From Candidatus Sumerlaeia bacterium (GTDB lineage Bacteria > Sumerlaeota > Sumerlaeia > SLMS01 > JAHLLQ01), in assembly GCA_019634695.1 (NCBI GenBank), contig JAHCAW010000014.1:1-64000 (forward strand): a stretch of 64,000 nucleotides of DNA, in the 5' to 3' direction. Below are positions 9,011 to 17,336 of this stretch, piece after piece. A program made the position numbers and the translations under genes. Numbering within the stretch: the stretch's first letter is position 1; each line of letters begins with the position of its first letter. Below the pieces are notes generated by a model. That model saw only the letters and a program-made list of their open reading frames with translations. It made no database searches and was not told the DNA's origin.

Positions 9011-9097
9011 GGTGGCTGCGAAGGCACCGGCCTTGATCGTTGCCAGCGGCCACCCCCCTGATCGGTGAGCCTCATTTCACACGTGCCCTGCCGCCCG

Positions 9098-11269
9098 ATG
9101 TCCGAGCCTCACACCACCGCCCCCTCCGCCTCGATCCACGAACAACGAAGCACGAACCACGCTCCCATCTCCGTCGTCATCCTGTCGGGTGGCCGGCTTG
9201 AGAAGCTCGCGCGCTGCCTCGAGTGCCTCGCCGCCGGCACGCGCCTGCCCGACGAAGTCGTCCTCGTGGACAAGGACCCCAGCGGCCGCACGGCCCAGTT
9301 CCTCGACCGCGCCGAGTTGCCCTTCCCGCTCGCGCGCATCGAGGGCGGTGACCTTGGCTTCGCCGAGTCGCGCAATCGCGGAGTCGAGGCGGCCCGCGGC
9401 CCGCTCGTCGCCTTCCTCGACGATGATTGCTACGCGGACCGCTACTGGCTCGAACGCCTTGCCGTCGCGCTCGAAGGTGCCGATGCGGTCGGCGGTGTCG
9501 TGCTGCCCGCGCGCGATCATCGTCCGCCGGCCGACTTCGTGCCCGCACTCAACTGGACAGTCGGTTTGTCCTCGACCGGTCTGCTGTCCGAAACGGGCGG
9601 AATGATCGAGCTGCCCAGCACGTCGAATCTCGGTCTGCGCAAGGCGCTCTGGCAGGATCTGCCGTTTCAGGAAATCGGTGGAAACCTGACGCGCCCGGAT
9701 GCCGCGGGCAACTATCGCGTCGGGCGCGAGGATGCGCAGTGGTGGCGCGGCGTGCGGCGTTGCGGCTTTCGTACGGCCATCGCCCGGCGGGCGCTGGTGT
9801 TCCACGACATCGAGCCCCAACGCTACGGCTTCGCGCGTGCGCTCGGCCGTGCCGAAAACGACGCGCGTGCCCACTGGCACCGCGAGCATCCGCGCGAGGA
9901 ACTCGCCGCCGCCGCCGAGGACGTTGCCCATTACCCCGCACGCGTCGCACGCGACCTGTTCGCGCCGGGCGTCAGCGCCGCCCAGGCCCGCCGTGCCCAC
10001 GGCACATGGGCCCGACGCCAATGGGCGCTGCTCGCGGCCGCCGTCGACGATCCCAACAGCGACTTCTCGCCGACGGACCGCACCGCGTTGCTCGCCCGCG
10101 CGGGCATTCGTCTGGTCGGCGATCTCGCCAAGCCCCTCGTGCGCGGCGCCGCCGCGCTGGCCCATCACGAGTTCAAGCGCATCCGCCCGCTGCCCTCGCC
10201 CGCAAGTCCGCCCGCGCGCCTGCTCGTCGTCAGCTACAACTTCCTCGGCGACGCCGTGCTCACGATCCCGCTGCTCGAGCAACTCGATGCCGCGTTTCCG
10301 GACGCGCACCTGAGCGTGCTGTGCGGTCCGGCCGCGGCGCCGATCCTGCGCGCGGTGCCCGCCGTGGACGACGTGATCGAATTGCCCGGCCGACTGCCCA
10401 AGCGCGATCCGCGCGCCGTCGCCCGCGTGTACCGCGCGGTCCACGATGCCGAGCCCGACGCGATTGTGGTGACGTACTTCCACGGCGCCCCGCCCCTGGG
10501 AATCTTCGCCGCCACCGACGCGCCGGTGATCTGCTGGGATCAGGACCACGGCATGGAACAGGAACTCTGGCGCGATCTCGGCAGCGCCGTCGTTCCCAAG
10601 AATATGAAGAAGGCCGAGGTGGCCGCGCTGCTCGATCTCGCCGCGCCGCTCGGCGTGACCACTCGCCCCGCGCGCCCGCGATGGACTCCGCCCGCGGCGG
10701 CACGCGAGCGCATCGCCACGCTGCTCGAGCGTTGGGGATGCGAACCCGGACGCTTCGCCGTCATCCCGCTCGATGGCGTGGCGGGCACGTGGAAGGTCTG
10801 GCCGCACGAGCGATGGGCGCCGGTCGCATGGCATCTGTGGGAGCAGCACGGCCTGCGGGTCGTTTTCGATGGTCGCCGCACGGCGCGCCGCACGTTCGAG
10901 GCGCTCGGTCTGTCGGCCGAGTGGGCCATTTCCTCGCATGGGATGCTCGACACGGCGGAGCTGGGTGCGCTGCTGGCGCAGGCGCGCGTGTGCGTCGGCG
11001 TCGACTCCGGCCCGCAGCATCTGGCGCATGCGGTCGGCACGCCGACGCTGACGCTCTTCGGGCCAATGGACGAGCGACGCTGGGACGCCCTGCCGAGGCT
11101 GTCGGCCGACGGCGATTCGCCATTGCCGTTTGCAGCCCTGCGGGCCTCGGATGCCCCCTTCGAGTGGCTGCCACACGAGCGCCTCGGCCTGCCCGCGGAC
11201 ATCTGGTTTCAGCGCCTTCAGCCGGAATCGGTTATTGGCGAAGTGGACCGGTTGCTGGCCGGGGATTGA
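9098..11269 (+). CDS. Fused GT2-GT9 glycosyltransferase
   Basis: The N-terminal part (about residues 24-270) is a GT-A family 2 transferase with SVVILSGG, the acceptor/nucleotide region VDKDPSG and the metal-binding FLDDDCY. The C-terminal part (about 370-723) is a GT-B family 9 heptosyltransferase-like domain, with LLVVSYNFLGDAVLTIPLL at its start and GVDSGPQHLAHAVGTPTLTLFG as its hallmark. Fusion of these two classes in one chain is uncommon; it suggests sequential transfer of two sugars in LPS core or outer-polysaccharide assembly. The start is uncertain: GTG 9065 is in frame, but neither candidate has a clear ribosome-binding site. It converges on the CoA-disulfide-reductase gene. Confidence 0.8.
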   Translation: MSEPHTTAPSASIHEQRSTNHAPISVVILSGGRLEKLARCLECLAAGTRLPDEVVLVDKDPSGRTAQFLDRAELPFPLARIEGGDLGFAESRNRGVEAARGPLVAFLDDDCYADRYWLERLAVALEGADAVGGVVLPARDHRPPADFVPALNWTVGLSSTGLLSETGGMIELPSTSNLGLRKALWQDLPFQEIGGNLTRPDAAGNYRVGREDAQWWRGVRRCGFRTAIARRALVFHDIEPQRYGFARALGRAENDARAHWHREHPREELAAAAEDVAHYPARVARDLFAPGVSAAQARRAHGTWARRQWALLAAAVDDPNSDFSPTDRTALLARAGIRLVGDLAKPLVRGAAALAHHEFKRIRPLPSPASPPARLLVVSYNFLGDAVLTIPLLEQLDAAFPDAHLSVLCGPAAAPILRAVPAVDDVIELPGRLPKRDPRAVARVYRAVHDAEPDAIVVTYFHGAPPLGIFAATDAPVICWDQDHGMEQELWRDLGSAVVPKNMKKAEVAALLDLAAPLGVTTRPARPRWTPPAAARERIATLLERWGCEPGRFAVIPLDGVAGTWKVWPHERWAPVAWHLWEQHGLRVVFDGRRTARRTFEALGLSAEWAISSHGMLDTAELGALLAQARVCVGVDSGPQHLAHAVGTPTLTLFGPMDERRWDALPRLSADGDSPLPFAALRASDAPFEWLPHERLGLPADIWFQRLQPESVIGEVDRLLAGD

Positions 11270-11276
11270 TGCCTCG

Positions 11277-12953
11277 TCAGGCCCCGGTTCCCGCCTGCCA
11301 CGTCTTGAACGAGCCCGAGAGATTCCGCGCGCGGAACCCGTGTTGCAGCAGCAGGCGCACGGTGTTGTACGAGCGCTGGCCGCTGGCGCAGTGGACGATC
11401 AGTTCCTTGTCGCGCGGCAACTCGCCGAGCCGATTGCGCAGTTCGCAAAGCGGAATCGCCTTCGAGCCCGGAATTGCGCCGCCGGCGACCTCGGCCGCGT
11501 TGCGCACGTCGAGCACGAGTTGGCGCTCCGGATCGAGCCGCGCCACGTCCGTCCAGTCCGCCGTCTCCACCAGCCCGCGCCGGATGTTCTGTCCGATCAT
11601 GCCCGAGAGATTGACGGGATCCTTCGCCGAGCCGATCGGCGGCGCGTAGGCGAGTTCGAGTTCCGCAAGGTCATCGACCGTCATGTTCGCCGCGAGCGCC
11701 GTCGCCAGCACGTCGATGCGCTTGTCCACGCCGTCGCGCCCAACCGCCTGCGCTCCCAGCAGGAGACCGGTCGCCGGATCGAACAGAATCTTCATCGCGA
11801 TGGGATGCGCGCCCGGATAGTAGCCCGCATGCGAGCCCGGGTGCAGGTGAATTGCACGATACGGCCGGCCCACGCGCTTCAGCGTCTTCTCGTTCGCACC
11901 GGTTGTCGCGGCCACGAGATCGAACAGGCGCAGCACGCCGGTGCCCTGCGTTCCCTTGTACGTCGAGTCGATGCCGAAGATCTGGTCGGCGACGATGCGC
12001 CCCATGCGGTTTGCCGGCCCGGCCAGCGGAATCAGCGTCCACTCGCCCGTGATGCGGTCGCGCACCTCGACGGCGTCGCCCACGGCATAGACGTGCGGGT
12101 CGCTGGTGCGCATCCGCTCGTCGACGCGGATGCCGCCGCGCTCGCCGATCTCAAGGCCCGCGTCGCGCGCCAACCACACCTCCGGCCGCACACCCAGCCC
12201 CAGGATCACGACGTCGGCCGGCACGCGCTGGCCACTCTTCGTCACCACCACCGACGCGCGCCCGTCGCCCGTTGGCGGATCGAAGCGGTCCACGCCGTCG
12301 CCCAGCATCAGCCGAATCCCGCGCCCGCGCAGCTCGGCGTGCAGCAACGCCGCCATCTCCGGATCGAGCGGCGCCATGACCTGCGGCAGCGCCTCGACCA
12401 AACTGACCTCGAGCCCGCGGTGGTGCAGTTGCTCGGCCATCTCCAGACCGATGTAGCCCCCGCCCACAACGACGGCGCGCCGCGCTTCACCACTGTTCAA
12501 CCAGGCAAGAATCCGGTCCATGTCCGGAATCGACCGCAGCGTGAAGTGACCGGGCTGCTCGATGCCGGGGATCGGCGGACGCAACGGCGCCGCGCCCGTC
12601 GCCAGCACCAGCGCATTGTAGCTCTCTTCGCATTCGGCGCCGCCATCAACGGCGCGCAGACGCACCACGCGTCGCGAGCGATCGATCGCCACGACCTCGG
12701 TCTTCGTCCGCACATCGAGTCGGAAGTCGCGGCGCAGATCCTCGGCCTTGCGGACAATCAGCTTGCCGCGATCGGCGATCTCGCCGCCGACGTGGTAGGG
12801 GAGCCCGCAGTTGGCGAAGCTGGGGAACTCGCCGCGCTCGACGACGACGATCTCGGCCTGCTCGCTCAGGCGCCGGGCACGCGTGGCGAAGCTCATGCCC
12901 CCGGCCACACCCCCCACCACCACGATCTTGCGTCGTTCCGATGTGTTGCTCAT
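11277..12953 (-). CDS. CoA-disulfide-reductase-like FAD oxidoreductase with C-terminal rhodanese
   Basis: This two-domain protein of about 558 aa handles persulfides or CoA-disulfide/CoA-persulfide. The N-terminal part has a dinucleotide fold (VVVGGVAGGMSFATRAR), the single redox cysteine Cys49 in FANCGLPYHV, a second NAD(P)H fold (VVVGGGYIGLEMAEQL) and the FAD motif VYAVGDAVEV. The C-terminal 100 aa is a rhodanese with Cys522 in HCASGQRS. ATG 12953 follows GGAGG by 8 bp. It is the last gene of a minus-strand operon with an ArsR regulator and a membrane rhodanese, which fits sulfane-sulfur handling. The cysteine context agrees with the Npsr/CoADR-RHD group. Confidence 0.88.
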   Translation of the reverse strand: MSNTSERRKIVVVGGVAGGMSFATRARRLSEQAEIVVVERGEFPSFANCGLPYHVGGEIADRGKLIVRKAEDLRRDFRLDVRTKTEVVAIDRSRRVVRLRAVDGGAECEESYNALVLATGAAPLRPPIPGIEQPGHFTLRSIPDMDRILAWLNSGEARRAVVVGGGYIGLEMAEQLHHRGLEVSLVEALPQVMAPLDPEMAALLHAELRGRGIRLMLGDGVDRFDPPTGDGRASVVVTKSGQRVPADVVILGLGVRPEVWLARDAGLEIGERGGIRVDERMRTSDPHVYAVGDAVEVRDRITGEWTLIPLAGPANRMGRIVADQIFGIDSTYKGTQGTGVLRLFDLVAATTGANEKTLKRVGRPYRAIHLHPGSHAGYYPGAHPIAMKILFDPATGLLLGAQAVGRDGVDKRIDVLATALAANMTVDDLAELELAYAPPIGSAKDPVNLSGMIGQNIRRGLVETADWTDVARLDPERQLVLDVRNAAEVAGGAIPGSKAIPLCELRNRLGELPRDKELIVHCASGQRSYNTVRLLLQHGFRARNLSGSFKTWQAGTGA

Positions 12954-12978
12954 GAATCCGTCCTCCACCGATTCGATC

Positions 12979-13533
12979 TCAGCGCGGGCACGAACTGCTC
13001 GCCATCTTGTTCCAGGGCATCCGCGCCAGCAGCAGCGCCATTCCGCAGAAGCCGGTCAGCCCGGCGATCAGCAGTCCCGCGCCCATTGCCGCCGTCACCC
13101 ACACGGCCCCGGGAACACCCATGCCCGCCAGCGTCGCCGTCGTCAGCACCATCGCGCCGACCACGATCTGCACCTGACGCATCAGCGGCAGCACCCGCGC
13201 GTTGCGCTCGACCGGCAGCCCGGCCTGCACCCAGGCCGTCGTGCCGCCCTCCATCACCACACAATTGTCCACGCCGCCCGCCCGCAGCCGTGCGGCCGCC
13301 TGCGTGGCCCGGCCGCCCGACTGGCACACCAGTACGATGCACTGTTGCTGCGCCTTCGCCCGCAACTCGGCGATGGCCTGCTCGTTGAGGTCCGAAAGCG
13401 GACGGTTCACTGCTCCGCGGGCATGCACTTCGGCGAACTCGACCGGCGTCCGCACGTCCAGCAGCATGGCCCCTTCCGGGCACTGCCCGGGCGGGACGTG
13501 GATCACTTCGGGGGATTGCGTGGCAGTCGTCAT
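12979..13533 (-). CDS. Rhodanese with C-terminal DUF2892 membrane domain (YgaP-like)
   Basis: Residues about 10-108 form a rhodanese domain (MLLDVRTPVEF) with the catalytic Cys70 in LVCQSGGRA. The rest contains two hydrophobic helices (about 122-143 and 147-170) of the DUF2892 type, anchoring the domain to the inner membrane. The 184-aa architecture matches E. coli YgaP, which carries sulfane sulfur on the active-site cysteine. The gene lies between the ArsR regulator and the CoA-disulfide-reductase-like gene with short gaps, so the three should be co-expressed. Confidence 0.85.
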   Translation of the reverse strand: MTTATQSPEVIHVPPGQCPEGAMLLDVRTPVEFAEVHARGAVNRPLSDLNEQAIAELRAKAQQQCIVLVCQSGGRATQAAARLRAGGVDNCVVMEGGTTAWVQAGLPVERNARVLPLMRQVQIVVGAMVLTTATLAGMGVPGAVWVTAAMGAGLLIAGLTGFCGMALLLARMPWNKMASSSCPR

Positions 13534-13576
13534 GGAACCTGGACCTCCCTGTCCGGGTGAAATGGGCGTGGCAGCG

Positions 13577-13921
13577 TCACCACGCGGAATCGGCCAGCAG
13601 CGCGGATTGCTCCGCGATGGCCTGTTGCTTCAAGCCGTCACACACGACCCGGCAGACCTCGAAGACCTTCGGATCGCGGATGCTGTAGAACGCGAGCGCG
13701 CCCTGTCGCCGCACCTCGACGATGCCCGCCCGCTTCAGAATCCCCAGATGCTTGCTCACGGTGGCCTGCCCGACGCCAATCTCGGCGACCAGCGTGCCGA
13801 CGTTGGCCTCGCCCTCCTTGAGCTGCAGCAGCAGCCGCACACGGGTTTCGTCGGCCAGGGCGCGGAGCCAATCGACGATTCGGGCAACCTGTTCGGGGGA
13901 GGGCTTTGGGGTGGTCATCAT
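13577..13921 (-). CDS. ArsR/SmtB family regulator of the sulfur operon
   Basis: This 114-aa winged-helix repressor has its recognition helix around VGQATVSKHLGILKRAG (about residues 50-66) and the wing at VEVRRQGALAFYS. Cys90 and Cys94 lie in the C-terminal helix (EVCRVVCDGL), a spacing compatible with metal or persulfide sensing. They do not sit at the positions typical of the ArsR arsenic site. Its place at the head of an operon with a rhodanese and a CoA-persulfide-type reductase suggests it responds to reactive sulfur, as E. coli YgaV and BigR/SqrR do. Two ATG codons in a row (13921 and 13918) are both possible starts. Confidence 0.85.
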   Translation of the reverse strand: MMTTPKPSPEQVARIVDWLRALADETRVRLLLQLKEGEANVGTLVAEIGVGQATVSKHLGILKRAGIVEVRRQGALAFYSIRDPKVFEVCRVVCDGLKQQAIAEQSALLADSAW

Positions 13922-13945
13922 TATATTCCGTCATCGTGATATGGC
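13922..13945 (-). promoter_or_regulatory. Possible promoter/operator of the ArsR-rhodanese operon
   Basis: On the minus strand GAATATAATG runs into the start codon, giving a TATAAT-like box next to the ATG. An imperfect dyad ATATCAC...GAATAT covers the same bases, as is typical for ArsR-family autoregulation. A -10 box this close to the start would give a very short or no leader, so the assignment is tentative. Confidence 0.3.
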
Positions 13946-13989
13946 GATAGTGCGAACCCGGACTGGCCGGGGGCAAGGAGAATCGGAGG

Positions 13990-14016
13990 GGATGGACAGG
14001 ATGGACCGGATGGACG
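13990..14016. repeat. Three tandem 9-bp GGATGGACN repeats
   Basis: GGATGGACA, GGATGGACC and GGATGGACG follow each other without gaps in the 222-bp space between the ArsR gene and the PLD-like gene. The only difference is the ninth base. It lies outside any supported gene. Confidence 0.7.
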
Positions 14017-14143
14017 GCCGGCGGGGTTGGCCGCCCTCCAGCGCATCCGGGGGGGTGCTGCGTGGCTCGAGACGCTTGATTCCCGGAGGGACTGATGGGA
14101 TAGCTGCCGGACCCGCGACCATTTCCCATTCCGAGGACGCGCC

Positions 14144-14848
14144 ATGGCAAAGTTCCTGAATACCAGCGCAACGAACTACTTTCTTGAGGAGCTGATCAAG
14201 GAGGCGAAGGATCGCCTGTTTCTCATCAGCCCCTTTCTCAAGCTGAACGATCGGATCAAGGAACTGCTCGCGGACAAGAACCGACTCAAGATCGACGTTC
14301 GGATTGTATATGGCAAGAGTGAGCTGCAACCGGAGGAGATCAACTGGCTCAAGGAACTCACCTACGTGCGCACGAGTTTCTGCAAGAACCTGCATGCAAA
14401 GTGCTATCTGAACGAGGAGTTGTGCATCGTCACGAGCCTGAACCTTTACGAGTTCAGCCAGGTGAACAACAACGAGATGGGGATCCTGATCCGGCGCTCT
14501 GAGGACGCCGAGCTTTACAAGGACGCCTACGAAGAGGCGCAGCGGATCATCCGGATCAGCGAGGAGGTGCGCATCTCGCTGGAGCGTGTGGCCAGTCAGG
14601 CGGAGGCGGCACCCGAGGCCAAGGCGGAGCCCGAGGAGGCTACGGAGAAGCTGACATCGTCCAAGCTGGCACAGAAGCTTGGCATGAAGACGGGAGAGTT
14701 GATCGCCAAGTTGGTGGATTCCGGTTACCTGGAATCGCGGGACGGGAAGCACTACCTGACCGCAAAGGGCAAGGACGCCGGCGGCGAGTTCCGGCTGAGT
14801 CCCAAGTTCGGTCCGTACTTCCTCTGGCCCGAGAGTTTGAAGCCTTAA
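14144..14848 (+). CDS. Phospholipase-D-like domain protein
   Basis: This 234-aa protein has one HKD-type active-site motif: His84, Lys86 and then Ser98/Asn100 in NLHAKCYLNEELCIVTSLN. A single motif suggests it works as a dimer, as in Nuc-type nucleases and PLD-like phosphodiesterases. Residues about 155-235 form a separate charged, helical region containing a helix-turn-helix-like stretch (SKLAQKLGMKTGELIAKLVDSGYL), which may bind nucleic acid. There is no signal peptide, so it is expected to be cytosolic. It stands alone; its stop codon abuts the stop of truB on the other strand. A nuclease or DNA-processing role is plausible but not shown. Confidence 0.75.
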   Translation: MAKFLNTSATNYFLEELIKEAKDRLFLISPFLKLNDRIKELLADKNRLKIDVRIVYGKSELQPEEINWLKELTYVRTSFCKNLHAKCYLNEELCIVTSLNLYEFSQVNNNEMGILIRRSEDAELYKDAYEEAQRIIRISEEVRISLERVASQAEAAPEAKAEPEEATEKLTSSKLAQKLGMKTGELIAKLVDSGYLESRDGKHYLTAKGKDAGGEFRLSPKFGPYFLWPESLKP

Positions 14849-15838
14849 TCACTCCCCGCCCGTCAGCAGCTTGACCGGCTGGAACCAGAGGCCCACGTGG
14901 CGGGCGAGTTGGGCGGGGGGGCGGCTGGGGGGCTTGGGCACCACGCGCGCCACGGCCAGCGCGTCGCCGCCCACCGGGCAGAGATAGACCAGATCGTCGA
15001 TGCGGCCGGCGGTGGATTCGGGGTCCAGATGCCCGAGGGCGGCCGGGATGGCTTGCCCGCGATGCAGCCACGGCACGCCGGCGGCCTCGACGTAGTAAAT
15101 CGGCCACGCCGTCAGCGCATCGAGCATCGGCAGCAGGTACTGGCCGAAGCCCTCCGGGCCCGCCTCGCGCAATCGGTCCAGCGGCACGGCCTCGGCGATG
15201 TCGAAGTCCTCGACGTGTGTGCGGCGCAGTTCCTGGACGAGCGCCCCGCAGCCGGCGGCCTGCCCGAGTTCGTGCACGAGCGACCGCACGTAGGTGCCCG
15301 ACGAGCAGGCGACGCGGAAGCGGGCGGTGTCGCCCTCGCGCTCGAGGATGTCGAAGGCGTCCACGCGCACGCGACGGGCTTCGACCTCGACCGGCTCGCC
15401 CTCGCGGGCGTACTCGTAGAGTTTGCGGCCGCGGACCTTGACGGCGCTGAACGCCGGCGGCACCTGGTCGATCTCGCCGGTCAGCGGGGCGGTGAGGCGG
15501 CGCAGGGTCGGCAGGTCCGGGATCGGGGCGCCGGGGCCGGGCTGGACGTCGCCCTGCCGGTCGTGTGTGTCGGACTGCACGCCCAGCCGCATGGTGCCCT
15601 CGTAGACCTTGTCGAAGCCGACCATGTACTCCGAAAGCTTGGTTGCCTCACCGATCAGGACCAACAACAGTCCGGTGGCGAGGGGGTCGAGCGTGCCGGT
15701 GTGGCCAACACGGCGCGTCCCGGCCGCCCGTCGCACGACGTTGACGACGTCCTGGGACGTCATCCCTTCGGGCTTGTCCACCGCCACCACGCCGTGGAAT
15801 CGCGACTGCCTCTTTGCGCCCTTGGGCATCTCCGGCAC
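14849..15838 (-). CDS. truB: tRNA pseudouridine(55) synthase TruB
   Basis: TruB converts U55 of tRNA to pseudouridine. The catalytic Asp51 is in GHTGTLDPLATG, preceded by VDKPEGMTS; KVYEGTMRLG, PPAFSAVKVRGRKLYEYAREG and the GTYVRSL motif with its conserved Arg follow in the expected order. The C-terminal part (about 250-329) is a PUA-like extension. The length of 329 aa is normal. The start is GTG 15838 or ATG 15829; neither has a strong Shine-Dalgarno sequence. The gene is divergent from the MFS transporter with almost no intergenic space, so its promoter must overlap the neighbouring start. Confidence 0.93.
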   Translation of the reverse strand: MPEMPKGAKRQSRFHGVVAVDKPEGMTSQDVVNVVRRAAGTRRVGHTGTLDPLATGLLLVLIGEATKLSEYMVGFDKVYEGTMRLGVQSDTHDRQGDVQPGPGAPIPDLPTLRRLTAPLTGEIDQVPPAFSAVKVRGRKLYEYAREGEPVEVEARRVRVDAFDILEREGDTARFRVACSSGTYVRSLVHELGQAAGCGALVQELRRTHVEDFDIAEAVPLDRLREAGPEGFGQYLLPMLDALTAWPIYYVEAAGVPWLHRGQAIPAALGHLDPESTAGRIDDLVYLCPVGGDALAVARVVPKPPSRPPAQLARHVGLWFQPVKLLTGGE

Positions 15839-15852
15839 CCCATGAGGAATCT

Positions 15853-17112
15853 TTGACTCGTCCTGCTTCGTCCCCCGCCCTGTCCGTGCGCCCGGACAAC
15901 TCGGCCTTCGTATTGGTCCAGCCGACGTTGTGGGTCTTCGCCGTCGTGGCGCTGACGTTCCCGTTCTGGCCCCTGTACTTCCAGAACATCGGGATGACCG
16001 AAAGCCAAATCGGCTTCCTGTGGGCGGTCAGCGGTCTGGCCGCCCTGTTCTCGCAGCAACTGTGGGGCTATCTGGCCGACGTGCGCTACAACATCAAGTG
16101 GTGCATGATCGTGATGTCGCTGGCCAGCGCGGTCGTCGCCTACTTCTTCCCCTTCTTCACCTCGTTCGCCGCCTTGTGCGTCCTGATGGCCCTGTTCGCC
16201 GTGGCCTCGACGGCCCGCGTGGCCATGGTGTCCGCGCTGATCCTGGACAACCGCGGCGGCGAGAGTCGCTACGGGCCCCTGCGCACCCTCGGCACCGTCA
16301 TGTTCCTCGTCGTCCTGTTCGGCGTCAGTTGGCTGGTGGACCTGCCGTCGGTCGGCATCGGGATCATCTTTCCCCTGCTCGTGGCGGCCAACCTCCTGTG
16401 CGCCCTGACGATGCTGCCGGTCAAAGGCTATCCCTACGGCAGCCGCAAGGACCTGCCCACCCATGTCCAGAAGATGCCCTCCTTCGTCGAGGTCCAGAAG
16501 GTGCTCTTCTCCTACCCCGTGATCCGCGCCTTCGTCTGGTTCATGTTCTTCACGCAGTTGCCGCACAACTTCTCGCACCTGATGCTGCCCGTGATGCTGG
16601 AGAACGTCTCGGACGGCGGCGGCACGTGGCTGGCCACGCTGCCGATCCTGGTGGCGGCCTTCGCGGAGATCGTCGTCTTTCTGACGTTCAACCGGATGCT
16701 GCGCCGGGTGCGGCTGATGCCGCTGCTCTTCCTGTCGGCGTTGGCGGGCGTGCTGCGCTGGGCCATGATCGCCTGGCACCCCACCGTGCCGGTCATCCTG
16801 CTCAGCAGTGTCCTGCACATGTTCACCTACGGATTGCTGCACATGTGCTCGGTTATTCTGGTGAACCGCGAGCTGCCGGACCATCTGCGCTCGTCGGGCC
16901 AGACGCTGCTGAACATCCTGTCGCTGGCGTTCGGGCTGCTGCTCGGCTCGTTGCTCAGCGGCCTGTTCCTGCTGTTCTTCGACCTGCGGGCGTGGTTCGG
17001 GCTGGCCGGCGGGCTGTCGGCGCTGGCGCTGCCGTTCTGGATCGTGCTCAAGAATCGCTACAATGCCGAGCACGGCGTGCGGGGCTTCTGGGTGCGGACG
17101 TCGACGGGATGA
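15853..17112 (+). CDS. MFS transporter (LacY-like/PPP family)
   Basis: This integral membrane protein of about 419 aa has around twelve hydrophobic segments and lacks a signal peptide. The first helix contains FPFWPLYFQNIGMTESQIGFLWAVSGLAALFS-type spacing (about 25-60), the pattern of the 3-phenylpropionate/nucleoside:H+ symporter branch of the major facilitator superfamily. I chose TTG 15853 with GAGGA at 15844-15848; a further upstream TTG at 15814 would run into the truB start. The substrate cannot be told. It is followed by a tandem-repeat region and then a TPR protein gene. Confidence 0.8.
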   Translation: MTRPASSPALSVRPDNSAFVLVQPTLWVFAVVALTFPFWPLYFQNIGMTESQIGFLWAVSGLAALFSQQLWGYLADVRYNIKWCMIVMSLASAVVAYFFPFFTSFAALCVLMALFAVASTARVAMVSALILDNRGGESRYGPLRTLGTVMFLVVLFGVSWLVDLPSVGIGIIFPLLVAANLLCALTMLPVKGYPYGSRKDLPTHVQKMPSFVEVQKVLFSYPVIRAFVWFMFFTQLPHNFSHLMLPVMLENVSDGGGTWLATLPILVAAFAEIVVFLTFNRMLRRVRLMPLLFLSALAGVLRWAMIAWHPTVPVILLSSVLHMFTYGLLHMCSVILVNRELPDHLRSSGQTLLNILSLAFGLLLGSLLSGLFLLFFDLRAWFGLAGGLSALALPFWIVLKNRYNAEHGVRGFWVRTSTG

Positions 17113-17141
17113 GGGCTCGCGGGGGCTGGGCGGACGCTGAC

Positions 17142-17231
17142 GCTTCCGCCTTCGCCAACGCTTCCGCCTTCGCCAAGGCTTCCGCCTTCGCCAAGGCTTC
17201 CGCCTTCGCCAAGGCTTCCGCCTTCGCCAAG
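17142..17231. repeat. Five tandem copies of an 18-bp repeat
   Basis: The unit GCTTCCGCCTTCGCCAAG occurs five times head to tail (17142, 17160, 17178, 17196, 17214). The first copy ends in C instead of G, and degenerate half-copies flank the array (GACGCTGAC before, GCTTCGGCGGACAGG after). It lies in the 224-bp gap between the MFS and TPR genes. There are no spacers, so it is not a CRISPR. The 18-bp period keeps all six frames open, which makes spurious repeat peptides appear there. Confidence 0.9.
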
Positions 17232-17336
17232 GCTTCGGCGGACAGGCCCGGTTGTGATGGAGTGTCGGTCTTGTCCTTGCTTCCGTCGGGGTGGAGCGGC
17301 AACCTTGCGCCCAGACCGGTGGGTTCCCGGAGTCCC

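Noticed and set aside
5767..9075. A 1102-codon open frame on the minus strand
   Set aside because: It lies opposite the SUMF1-like, mrp and small membrane-protein genes, which carry clear motifs. GC-rich coding DNA leaves antisense frames open, and this one has low-complexity Ala/Gly/Arg/His composition without family marks.
17142..17231. A CRISPR array
   Set aside because: The 18-bp units are directly adjacent with no spacers, and there are no cas genes in the window.
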